Source: Shewanella maritima (GTDB taxonomy: Bacteria; Pseudomonadota; Gammaproteobacteria; Enterobacterales; Shewanellaceae). From it: DNA of 64,000 bases. The notes beneath the pieces are model-generated. The model did not search any database, was not told where the DNA came from, and worked only from the letters and a program-made list of their open reading frames with translations. Below are positions 26,363-34,549 of this stretch, one piece after another. The stretch's first letter is position 1, and each line of letters begins with the position of its first letter. A program made the translations under genes and the position numbers. The DNA is taken from contig NZ_CP036200.1 of assembly GCF_004295345.1 (NCBI RefSeq), forward strand, positions 310,001 to 374,000, read 5' to 3'.

Positions 26363-27028
26363 CTACGCTGTTGCTAAATTTGGGTTAATTGCGGTTTGAG
26401 CCAAGTAGCGTTTGCGCCACATAAAGTATCCGGCAACCGCCATAAACACATAACCGACAAATAATACTGTGGTTAGCATCAACCCTTTTTGGAAGTATAA
26501 ATAAATACTGACTAGGTCGATGACTACCCAATAAATCCAGTTTTCCAGCACTTTTTTAGCCACTAGGTAAGTTGTCATCACCGCAAAGCAGGTTGTGGCA
26601 GCATCTAAATAAGCAAATGAAGCCTGGGTATAGGTTGCCATCAAATAACCTAGCAGCAAAGAAACAGCTCCAGTAATGGCAATAACTACCCCATGTTTGG
26701 CTAAAGACCAGGATTCGATCAAAGAGCCATCTTGCTTGTTGTCCGTGCTCGGCGTGCTATCAGCCTCCGTCTTTGGTTTTTGCGCCCAAAGCCAATAACC
26801 ATAAACAGCCATCGCCATATAGTAAACGTTAAGCACCGACTCCATTAGCAAGGATACTTGCCAAAATAATACGGTATAAATCGCCGTGCTGATGAAGGCC
26901 GCGTGCCAACACCACTTACTCGTTTTCATTGCTAACGCCAGATAGGCAACCGCTAAAATCACCGCAATCAACTCCCACACGGTCATCACGCTGATTTCAT
27001 TCGCAGCTTGTAATAAAGTATCTACCAT
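26363..27028 (-). CDS. pnuT: PnuC-family transporter, probable thiamine permease PnuT
   Basis: A 221-residue inner-membrane protein of the PnuC family with about seven helices. Family blocks include VILAVAYLALAMKTSKWCWHAA, WLWAQKPK, and WIYWVVIDLVSIYLYFQKG with the conserved W and aromatic residues of the substrate pore. PnuC paralogues specialise for nicotinamide riboside, riboflavin or thiamine. The upstream TPP riboswitch and adjacent kinase point to thiamine. Members work by facilitated diffusion with intracellular phosphorylation as the trap, which fits the downstream kinase. Confidence 0.85.
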   Translation of the reverse strand: MVDTLLQAANEISVMTVWELIAVILAVAYLALAMKTSKWCWHAAFISTAIYTVLFWQVSLLMESVLNVYYMAMAVYGYWLWAQKPKTEADSTPSTDNKQDGSLIESWSLAKHGVVIAITGAVSLLLGYLMATYTQASFAYLDAATTCFAVMTTYLVAKKVLENWIYWVVIDLVSIYLYFQKGLMLTTVLFVGYVFMAVAGYFMWRKRYLAQTAINPNLATA

Positions 27029-27067
27029 CTCTTTTTCTTATTATTCGTTCATGGAATTGATGAGCAT

Positions 27068-27328
27068 TTACTCGCTGTGACTTAGGTTTAATTCACCGCC
27101 AATAAACTTACATACAAATACTGCCTTGCCCCACTTTTCATGTGCAGCTTGCATTTCAACATTGAGCATTTGCATCACATCATCATAATTGCCACAAACT
27201 TGTGTCGCCATCGCATTAGTTACACGCTGAATATTGTCGTATTTATCAAGGCGCGAGATAAACCATTTGATTGGATCAATATAGTTTTCATTAAACGGAT
27301 ACATGCTGATTTCAACGGTCAGTTTCAT
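27068..27328 (-). CDS. MTH1187/YkoF-like thiamine-binding family protein
   Basis: An 86-residue protein, MKLTVEISMYPFNENYIDPIK onward, with the ferredoxin-like beta-alpha-beta pattern and TVEISMYPF start of the MTH1187/YkoF-type thiamine-binding family. I use the second of two adjacent ATGs (27328), because GGAG lies 6 nt before it. It sits between the TonB-dependent receptor and pnuT in the riboswitch operon. No signal peptide is visible, so it should be cytoplasmic. A thiamine- or pyrimidine-binding accessory role is inferred from family and context. Confidence 0.75.
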   Translation of the reverse strand: MKLTVEISMYPFNENYIDPIKWFISRLDKYDNIQRVTNAMATQVCGNYDDVMQMLNVEMQAAHEKWGKAVFVCKFIGGELNLSHSE

Positions 27329-27410
27329 CATTCTCTCCAGGCTTTTTCCAAACAAATGCGGCGGTATTACACCGCCGCACTAAACACTAAGTGATTATTA
27401 AACCTATCGC

Positions 27411-29549
27411 TTACATAAACTTATAGTCAAAGGTTACGCCAATTTGGCGCGGGTCGGCATAACGTATATATTGCTTATCAACCCAGCCTTGATCTGGCTC
27501 GTTACCGAAGAAGAAGCCACGCACGCCGTACTTCTCATCAGTTAGGTTGCGACCCCAAACATAAGCAGACCAGGTATCGGTTTCATAGCCCATGCGCGCA
27601 TTAAAGATAGTGTAAGCTTCAGACTTAGAATCATTGCTATCAGAGTAGTAGAAATCACTCTTGCCGCTAGCATTAAGGTTGGCAAACCAACCTGCGTCGC
27701 TAAAGTACGTCATACCTAAGCTGTAGGTGTACTTTGGAGAATGCGCCAGATCGCGACCAGATAAATCGACCTCAGAGCCGTATTTGTCTTTGTACTTATA
27801 GTCACCATAGGTTGCATTCAGTAAACCTAAGCTACCGTATACTTCGATGTTGTCGCTGGCATACCACTTAGCATCAACCTCAGCACCATAGTTGTTTGAA
27901 CTACCAGCATTTTCAGTAAATAGAATGAAGCGCTGTTGGTTTTCAGGGTCTTGCAATGAAGCTGATACCTGCTGATCACGTCTATCCATATAGAACAACG
28001 CGATATTGGTATCCACATTGCCATCTAACCAGCTAGATTTTAAGCCTAACTCATAGTTGTATAGGGTTTCAGCGGTGAACTCTTTTTTATCTGCCAGCTC
28101 AGGTGGCAAGGTCATGTTAAAGCCACCCGCTTTATAACCACGTGCGATACGTGCATAGGCGTTGTGATCAACATTGATTGCTTTCGATAGCGCGATATGA
28201 CCGCCCCACATGTTCTCACTTGGATCAAAGTTATCGCCGTTGGTATCTTTATAATCACTTACGCGGCGCTCAATACGCAGACCTGTCGACAACAGGTAAT
28301 CATTGCCTAACTGAGTATCAAACTGCATAAATGCTGCATAGTTAGTCGCATCGTATTCAGATACTAAGACTTCGTCTGGCCAGGTGTTGTACTCAGAATA
28401 TAAGTCATTGTCTTCTTTAAGGTTCATTGCGTATAAACCCACTAACCAATCTGTGGTGCCGTTCCAAATACGACCAGATTCAGTTGAGGTAAAACGAAAC
28501 TCTTGAGTGATAGTCTGACGATTAGCTTTCTTATCCCAGGTGTAATCGTATTGGCATGCTTCACCTTCGCAATCTTTACCGCCCCAGTAGTCAGGGTTAG
28601 CCCAGTCACCGTCGTACATGTGGCGATGGTCAGTCTTCGCGAATGACGTTAATGAGGTTAACTCAAAGCCCTCACCGCCAGAGTAAATAAACTTAAGGCC
28701 AGCACCAGTGGTTTTTTGATTATCCACACCAGGTTGATCAGTTAAGGTATTAAAGCCATTGTTATCAAGCGTCCACACGTCATAGCCATTGTCAAAGTTG
28801 GCGTGCATTAAGGTGAGATCAGCTTGAAGATCGTCTGTCATATACCAACGCAATTTTGCGCGTGCAGTTAACTCATCACGCTTGTTGGTGTCATCACGCC
28901 CTAAATATTCGTTGGTTCTAAAACCATTTTGGTCATGCTTTTCAAGCGCAACGCGGTATAGCACCTTGCCTGATTCAGTAATTGCGCCTGAGCTAAAGCC
29001 AGAAAAAGTACGTAGGTCATCATCACCTAAACTCACTTTTGCGCCATGCTCTGCATGCTCGGTCGGGTCATTACTTTTAAGATAAATAAGACCAGCCAGT
29101 GCGTTAGCACCGTATTGGGTACCTTGTGGGCCGCGCAGTACTTCAACCTGCTGCATGTCGTACATGCTCGACACCATACCTAGACCAGATAGGTCAATAT
29201 CATCAACCACATAGCCTACAGATGAATTTGGCGCGCCTTGATATTGCTCTTGCTCACCCACACCACGAATTTGGAAATAACGCGGGCGCGAGCTACCACC
29301 AGACCAGTTAAAGTTGGCAATAGAATTCAATACATCTTCAAAGTGCTGCGCACCTTCATCTTTAATCTGTTGCTCACCAATCACAGTCACGCTTGATGGC
29401 ATGCGCTCAATGTTAATTTGGTTAAAGTCAGCATTAACCACTATCACTTCCATCGCTTCATCAGCAGGAGCGACTTCAATTTGATCAGCATTGGCATGGA
29501 AACTCGCAATAATGGCTAGTGCGAGAGAAGATTTCTTTTTAAACGACAT
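27411..29549 (-). CDS. TonB-dependent outer-membrane receptor, probable thiamine importer
   Basis: A 712-residue receptor with signal peptide MSFKKKSSLALAIIASFHANA. A TonB-box-like MEVIVVNA is followed by the plug domain RMPSSVTVIGEQQIKDEGAQHFEDVL and VEVLRGPQGTQYGANALAGLI. The 22-strand barrel ends ADPRQIGVTFDYKFM with the terminal Phe two residues from the end. It is the first gene behind a TPP riboswitch and heads an operon with a small thiamine-binding-type protein, PnuT and a kinase. The predicted ligand is therefore thiamine or a phosphate ester. No Fur box is needed to explain its control. Confidence 0.88.
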   Translation of the reverse strand: MSFKKKSSLALAIIASFHANADQIEVAPADEAMEVIVVNADFNQINIERMPSSVTVIGEQQIKDEGAQHFEDVLNSIANFNWSGGSSRPRYFQIRGVGEQEQYQGAPNSSVGYVVDDIDLSGLGMVSSMYDMQQVEVLRGPQGTQYGANALAGLIYLKSNDPTEHAEHGAKVSLGDDDLRTFSGFSSGAITESGKVLYRVALEKHDQNGFRTNEYLGRDDTNKRDELTARAKLRWYMTDDLQADLTLMHANFDNGYDVWTLDNNGFNTLTDQPGVDNQKTTGAGLKFIYSGGEGFELTSLTSFAKTDHRHMYDGDWANPDYWGGKDCEGEACQYDYTWDKKANRQTITQEFRFTSTESGRIWNGTTDWLVGLYAMNLKEDNDLYSEYNTWPDEVLVSEYDATNYAAFMQFDTQLGNDYLLSTGLRIERRVSDYKDTNGDNFDPSENMWGGHIALSKAINVDHNAYARIARGYKAGGFNMTLPPELADKKEFTAETLYNYELGLKSSWLDGNVDTNIALFYMDRRDQQVSASLQDPENQQRFILFTENAGSSNNYGAEVDAKWYASDNIEVYGSLGLLNATYGDYKYKDKYGSEVDLSGRDLAHSPKYTYSLGMTYFSDAGWFANLNASGKSDFYYSDSNDSKSEAYTIFNARMGYETDTWSAYVWGRNLTDEKYGVRGFFFGNEPDQGWVDKQYIRYADPRQIGVTFDYKFM

Positions 29550-29617
29550 GAGGACCTCAAATTCCGATTTTGAGATCCGGCAAGCATAGTAAGGTCTGTG
29601 CAGGTAGATTTTGCGGC

Positions 29618-29730
29618 CTATTCCTACGCCGGTATGAGCCGGATCAGGTTCTAAGGGTTTGTTAAAAAAACATCTCAGTTAGTGCTGCAATAAAAACGTG
29701 CGATAAACGCAGCAACTAACACCCCTTGGC
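29618..29730 (-). promoter_or_regulatory. TPP riboswitch (THI element)
   Basis: Read on the minus strand, the segment starts with the P1/P2 side GGGGTGTTAG, has CTGAGATG, then ACCCTTAGAACCTGATCCGG followed by CTCATACCGGCGTAGG. These are the conserved CUGAGA and ACCUGAUC elements of the thiamine pyrophosphate aptamer. It ends about 70 nt before the receptor's ATG. The ribosome site GAGG lies in a small GAGG/CCTC self-complementary segment next to the start, so translational control is possible. Confidence 0.95.
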
Positions 29731-29873
29731 GGCGTCGATTATACCCAAAGCCCTGTGGCTTTACACTCAAATTAAAACAATTTACTCACTTATAAGCATG
29801 AATTTTAACCAAGTTGACCTGCAGCACAGATTGAGTGATTTACCTATTACAAAAACCTTGAAAATTCCATTAA

Positions 29874-29899
29874 AAAGCCAGCTAGTGTTAGCTGGCTTT
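29874..29899 (-). terminator. Terminator after ycfL
   Basis: AAAGCCAGCTA and TAGCTGGCTTT form a perfect 11-bp stem with loop GTGT. On the minus strand it continues TTTTTA. It is 93 nt past the ycfL stop and could also work on the plus strand. Confidence 0.8.
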
Positions 29900-29991
29900 A
29901 TGGTCACGCTTGTTTGCAGGATTTCTCACACTCAAACTATTGGCTAAGAGAATTGAATAAGAGAATCGACCAAACGAAATAAACAAGTGAC

Positions 29992-30399
29992 TTAGTTTGA
30001 AAACGCCTTACGCACATACACTTCAAAGCGCGTTGCATTAGCATTAGGCGCGACTGCGCTTACTTGCATTTGCTGCTTGCCGTGCAGTTTTAACGACTTC
30101 CAGCTTGTGGCTTCATCTTCAATGGTAAAACCGCTGGCATCGTACCAAGTAAACTTGTATTGCAAACGCAGGTCAGTAGCAACCTTGCTTGAAATGACCG
30201 CTGCGCCTTCCATAATATTTGAGGTCATTTTTGAGCGTAGATTACCAATGGCAACTTCACGGTTAAAAGTGGCGTTATCAACACGTACGTTTCCATCTGA
30301 ACTGGCCGATAAACCCGAGGTATGATTTGCACACCCGGCAAACATAACCGCTGAGCCAACTAAGCCCAGCGCGATCAAAGCCGATTTTAATAGTTTCAT
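29992..30399 (-). CDS. ycfL: YcfL family lipoprotein
   Basis: A 135-residue lipoprotein with lipobox VMFAGCANH. It has the YcfL core: LRLQYKFTWYDASGFTIEDEATSW and ATRFEVYVRKAF. Function is unknown; in E. coli ycfL lies between hinT and lpoB. Here it follows hinT with one extra gene, a double-hotdog protein, in between, at 8 nt spacing. The three form one operon ending at the hairpin at 29874. Confidence 0.88.
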   Translation of the reverse strand: MKLLKSALIALGLVGSAVMFAGCANHTSGLSASSDGNVRVDNATFNREVAIGNLRSKMTSNIMEGAAVISSKVATDLRLQYKFTWYDASGFTIEDEATSWKSLKLHGKQQMQVSAVAPNANATRFEVYVRKAFSN

Positions 30400-30407
30400 G
30401 GGAACTC

Positions 30408-31421
30408 CTATTCTAATAAAAAGTGTGCTCGCGCCGTAGCAATTAACTGCTTGCGGTTAGACTGCCAACAATTAATGCTTACATTCGCCACGCGGCGACC
30501 TTGACGAGTAATTTTACATTCGGCAAAGGTATCTTGATGCAAGCCAGCGCGGAGGTAATCAATCGAAAAGTCGACAATTTTAGGCACTTTCTTAGCCGTC
30601 ATAAACACCATTAGCTGCACAATGGCCGACATTTCCATAAAGCCTGCAATCACCCCGCCGTGAATCGCGGGCAAGATTGGGTTGCCGATATTGTCAGCTT
30701 TAGCCGGCAATTTAAACACCATTTCATCGCCAAAACGTTCTACCGAAATACCAATAAATTGCGAGTACGGCACTTTTTCTAACAGATAGGTGTAGTTATT
30801 GGTATCAATGGCGCGTTTAACCACATCTTGAAACTCAATTTGCTGATTTTGCTCAGCAAACTCTTTGGCTCTATTTGACGCATCTAATGCCACTTGCTCA
30901 CAGTTATCACCAATTAATGACTGACGAAACTCATCGCTGATCATCTCTGGGCTAATACGCATAAATGAGCCAACAGCGTGAGCAATTGGGGCATCAATAC
31001 TGTCTTGATAGGCTATCGCGCGCGTAAACGCCACGCTTGACGTTAAGCGATAACACTCAGCTAGCACAAACACCGACTTATTTGGCTCAGCTGGGCGCAT
31101 ATAGTCAACACGTAAATCAAGCGTGGGTGAAATCTCAAGCGACTTATACTTATCTAAAATCGCACACACCACCGCAGCGCCGCAGCCAGTATCGATTAAG
31201 GTTGTGATCACCCCGCCGTGAATAACGCCAGTATCAGGGTAGCCAATAATATCTTTGCTGTATGGCAGCTCAATCAACACGTGATGAGCACTGCCCTCTT
31301 TTACATCAAACCCAAGACGGCGACATTGCGCCAGTTGATTAACAAAGCGCTTAGCGACATCGGTTAACTCAAAAAACTCTGGGCTAACAATTTGCTTGTT
31401 CGTAGTTGAAGGATTAGTCAT
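30408..31421 (-). CDS. Tandem PaaI-type hotdog (thioesterase-like) protein
   Basis: A 337-residue protein with two hotdog domains in one chain. The first has [20 protein letters not shown] (about residues 45-64). The second has [20 protein letters not shown] (about residues 250-270). Each carries the HGG motif of PaaI/YbgC-like acyl-CoA thioesterases. Asp in the first and Glu in the second occupy the usual catalytic acid region. The start ATG at 31421 overlaps the hinT stop by 8 nt; a TTG at 31427 has a better-spaced AGGA. The fold normally works as a dimer of hotdogs, so this fusion would be self-sufficient. Substrate unknown. Confidence 0.85.
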   Translation of the reverse strand: MTNPSTTNKQIVSPEFFELTDVAKRFVNQLAQCRRLGFDVKEGSAHHVLIELPYSKDIIGYPDTGVIHGGVITTLIDTGCGAAVVCAILDKYKSLEISPTLDLRVDYMRPAEPNKSVFVLAECYRLTSSVAFTRAIAYQDSIDAPIAHAVGSFMRISPEMISDEFRQSLIGDNCEQVALDASNRAKEFAEQNQQIEFQDVVKRAIDTNNYTYLLEKVPYSQFIGISVERFGDEMVFKLPAKADNIGNPILPAIHGGVIAGFMEMSAIVQLMVFMTAKKVPKIVDFSIDYLRAGLHQDTFAECKITRQGRRVANVSINCWQSNRKQLIATARAHFLLE

Positions 31422-31767
31422 GACCAAGCATACGTCCTAATGGCTTACCACCCACAAGGTGCATATGAATATGGTAAACCTCTTGGCCACCATGCTTATT
31501 ACAGTTCATGATCAAGCGGTAGCCGTCTTCGGCAATGCCAGCTTCGTCAGCAAGCTTTGCTGCTACAGTCATCATACGGCCTAAAGCCTTTTCATCTGAT
31601 GCTTTCACATCATTGGCGGTAGGAATAAGGTGATTTGGAATAATCAAAATATGCGTTGGCGCTTGAGGTGCAATGTCACGAAAGGCGGTGACTAACTCGT
31701 CTTGATAAAGAATATCGGCAGGAATTTCGCGGCGGATAATCTTACTAAATATGGTTTCTTCGGCCAT
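31414..31767 (-). CDS. hinT: HIT-family purine nucleoside phosphoramidase
   Basis: A 117-residue histidine triad protein beginning [19 protein letters not shown], with the triad HIHMHLVGG near the C-terminus and GQEVYHIHM just before it. HinT hydrolyses AMP-lysine-type phosphoramidates. Length matches the family. GAGGA lies 7 nt before the ATG. It heads the hinT-hotdog-ycfL operon, recalling the hinT-ycfL pair of enterobacteria. Confidence 0.95.
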   Translation of the reverse strand: MAEETIFSKIIRREIPADILYQDELVTAFRDIAPQAPTHILIIPNHLIPTANDVKASDEKALGRMMTVAAKLADEAGIAEDGYRLIMNCNKHGGQEVYHIHMHLVGGKPLGRMLGHD

Positions 31768-32061
31768 TTTTGCTTCCTCTATACAGTCGCTGACTTAAAA
31801 AAGAATATTGGTTTAGCCTAAGCCGTTATCTCGTTGCTATAGCTGCTTCATTGTTTAAGCATGAAAACAACTTCAGCCAAGCAGGCTTATCTTTCACCAA
31901 AAATAGGAAATAAAGCCAATTCTATCAAGCCTTAGGCTTCCGACTCTAGCGATATAATGTAAAAACAACCAATAACCGCTTAATCCTTGTCTAATTGCAG
32001 TGTTTTTGGCAGCATGAGCGCCAATATAAGAAATTTTTACCACGCAAAATGGACTCTCCCT

Positions 32062-33831
32062 ATGCATTATCATATCCATGCGATTGACCCTAAAGCCCAC
32101 TTATTTGCTGTTAGTTTTACCATCCCAAATGCGCTAGCAGAGCAAACGCTATCCTTGCCTGCCTGGCTTCCTGGCAGCTATATGATCCGCGATTTTGCTA
32201 AAAACATCATTGGCATTAAGGCATTTGATGAGTCAGACAAGCACATCGCCATTAGTCAGCAAGACAAGCAAACCTGGCAACTACACAATCAAGCAGGTAG
32301 CGTGCGCGTCGAATATCAGGTTTACGCCTGGGATTTATCTGTACGTACTGCACACCTTGATACTAACCATGGTTTCTTTAACGGCAGCAGTGTTTTCCTA
32401 GCTGCAAATGGCTTAGAAGATAATGCTCATACCGTGACTATTGCGCCGCCAGCACTTAACGAACTAAGAGATTGGAAAGTCGCCACTAGCATGACGCGCA
32501 CTCAAGGTGAGCAATTTGGTTTTGGTGAGTTTAGCGCTGACAACTACGATGATTTAATCGACCACCCTGTAGAAATGGGCGATTTAACCATTAGCACCTT
32601 TGAAGCAAACGGCGTACCTCACGATATTGTACTCAGCGGCAAGCACCGCGCATGTATGGCGCGTTTAGAGCAAGACTTAAAAGCTATATGTGAATATCAA
32701 ATCAACTTTTTTGGCACGCCTGCGCCATTTAAGCGCTACGTATTTATGACTACAGTGCTGGATAAAGGCTTTGGCGGTCTAGAGCATAAAGCATCAACGG
32801 CGTTAATGTGCTCACGAAGCGATTTACCAGCAAGCATGGATAGCAAGGTCGATAGCGGTTATCGCACTTATTTGTCACTTTGCAGCCATGAGTACTTCCA
32901 CAGCTGGAATGTTAAGCGCATTAAACCGGCTGAGTTTACCCCGTTTGACTTATCAAAAGAGTCGTACACCAAACAGCTTTGGGCATACGAGGGCATCACT
33001 TCTTACTTTGATGACTTTATTACCTACCGCAGCGGCCGAGTTAACCAAAGCCAATACTTGGATATGCTGAGCGAGTTAATGACCCGAGTTTATCGTGGTG
33101 AAGGACGCTTTATCCAAACCCTAAACGACTCAAGCTTTAACACCTGGACGACCTTCTACCAGCAAAAAGAAAACGCTGCCAATGCCATTGTTAGCTATTA
33201 CACCAAAGGCGCAATGTTCGCTCTAATGCTGGATTTAACCCTGCGCCTTGAGTCAAACGGTAAATACTCGCTCGATGATGTTATGCGCGAGCTATGGCAG
33301 CAACATGGTTTAACTGGTATCGGCACGCAAGACAACACTCACCAACAAATCATTGAGCGTTTGCTTAATCGCGATTGCTCTGAATTATTTGCATGGCTTG
33401 ATTCAACCGAGGATTTACCACTTAGCGAGTTACTTGAACAAGTTGGCGTTGAGCTAGTGCTGCGTGCTAGCGAAGGTAGCAGTGATGTTGGCGGCGGTAA
33501 AGCAGACAAAGGTAACAAGATAGCCTTTGGTGCTAAGTTTGCTCCGCAAGCTATGGGGATCAAAATCAACACCGTTGCCCACAACAGCCCTGCCCACCTA
33601 GCTGGCTTAAGCGCCGGCGATGTACTAATTGCCGCTGATGGTTTGCAAGTCAACGGCGAGTTTGAAAAGCAACTGCAAGATTACACCGCTGGCAGCGAGC
33701 TTGAGCTACATTGGTTCCGCCGCGATCAACTGATGCAAGGCACTATGGTATTAACCGAATCGGTGAAAGATACCGTAAGCCTAGTCATTAAAGACGATAG
33801 CAAAGCTGAGCTGTGGTTGGGTAAGGCTTAA
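32062..33831 (+). CDS. M61 family metallopeptidase with PDZ domain
   Basis: A 589-residue peptidase of the glycyl aminopeptidase (M61) family. A beta-rich N-terminal domain includes LPAWLPGSYMIRDFAKNI. The zinc site is LCSHEYFHSWNVKRI (HExxH) with the third ligand Glu in LWAYEGITSYFDD. A C-terminal PDZ domain has NSPAHLAGLSAGDVLIAADG. I start at MHYHIH (ATG at 32062), where family similarity begins. Longer in-frame starts at 32014 or 31987 have no better ribosome site. There is no signal peptide, so it is probably cytoplasmic. The next gene is 70 nt downstream. Confidence 0.87.
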   Translation: MHYHIHAIDPKAHLFAVSFTIPNALAEQTLSLPAWLPGSYMIRDFAKNIIGIKAFDESDKHIAISQQDKQTWQLHNQAGSVRVEYQVYAWDLSVRTAHLDTNHGFFNGSSVFLAANGLEDNAHTVTIAPPALNELRDWKVATSMTRTQGEQFGFGEFSADNYDDLIDHPVEMGDLTISTFEANGVPHDIVLSGKHRACMARLEQDLKAICEYQINFFGTPAPFKRYVFMTTVLDKGFGGLEHKASTALMCSRSDLPASMDSKVDSGYRTYLSLCSHEYFHSWNVKRIKPAEFTPFDLSKESYTKQLWAYEGITSYFDDFITYRSGRVNQSQYLDMLSELMTRVYRGEGRFIQTLNDSSFNTWTTFYQQKENAANAIVSYYTKGAMFALMLDLTLRLESNGKYSLDDVMRELWQQHGLTGIGTQDNTHQQIIERLLNRDCSELFAWLDSTEDLPLSELLEQVGVELVLRASEGSSDVGGGKADKGNKIAFGAKFAPQAMGIKINTVAHNSPAHLAGLSAGDVLIAADGLQVNGEFEKQLQDYTAGSELELHWFRRDQLMQGTMVLTESVKDTVSLVIKDDSKAELWLGKA

Positions 33832-33901
33832 ATTATTTTTGGCGGTCAACTCAGTTTAGCCGCCCTCTCCTATGGAAAAAAGCTAATAACTAAGGAATGT
33901 T

Positions 33902-34459
33902 ATGAACTGTACAAGTTGTAAAAATGGCGCGCTATTTCCAAGCTTTATCGATGGACAATTTAGAACTCATACTTGCTCAAACTGTGGCGGCAACTGGATA
34001 TTGATTGAAGACTATATCGCTTGGAAAGAGCAAAACCCTGACTATCAATTTTCAGATAACATCAGCTTTGAAGACTCTGATGCTACAGACAGCAAACAAG
34101 CACTGTTTTGCCCTAAATCTGGCGCAATTATGCGTAAATTCAAGATTTCAGCGGGTAACGAGCATCGTCTAGACTATAGTGCAGCTGTTGGCGGGATCTG
34201 GTTAGATAAAGGCGAATGGGAACTACTAAAAAGCGAAGGGTTAGCTGGCAGCCTAAACTCAGTGGTCACTCAAAGCTGGCAACGTAATATTCGTCAGCAA
34301 ACTACAAAACAAAGCTTAACCGAGCTTTATCAAACTAAGTTTGGCGATGAGGGCTACAGCAAAGTTAAACAAATGCGCGAGTGGTTAAGCGCTCAAGAAA
34401 ATAAAGCCGACTTACGTGCTTATTTGCTGGCTGACGACCCGTATTCAGCAGAAAGATAG
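33902..34459 (+). CDS. Zinc-ribbon (zf-TFIIB-like) protein of unknown function
   Basis: A 185-residue protein starting MNCTSCKNGALFPSFIDGQF with a second pair CSNCGGNWI. The CxxC...CxxC spacing and GG-x-W/L-hydrophobic continuation fit a zf-TFIIB-type zinc ribbon. The middle has FCPKSGAIMRKF and GGIWLDKGEWELL, which repeats the ribbon-like GG-x-WLD-x-GE pattern in degenerate form. The C-terminal third is helical and charged. No partner gene is visible apart from the upstream M61 peptidase. Function unknown. Confidence 0.75.
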   Translation: MNCTSCKNGALFPSFIDGQFRTHTCSNCGGNWILIEDYIAWKEQNPDYQFSDNISFEDSDATDSKQALFCPKSGAIMRKFKISAGNEHRLDYSAAVGGIWLDKGEWELLKSEGLAGSLNSVVTQSWQRNIRQQTTKQSLTELYQTKFGDEGYSKVKQMREWLSAQENKADLRAYLLADDPYSAER

Positions 34460-34491
34460 CAATTCATCCTTTCATAATCATAAACACTAAA

Positions 34492-34527
34492 AAGCCACTC
34501 TGATTAAATCAGAGCGGCTTTTTTATT
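34492..34527 (+). terminator. Terminator after zinc-ribbon gene
   Basis: AAGCC-A-CTCTGA and TCAGAG-C-GGCTT pair with a single internal mismatch and a TTAAA loop, followed by TTTTTATTT. Confidence 0.85.
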
Positions 34528-34549
34528 TATAACTCTTTAAAGCTTAGGC

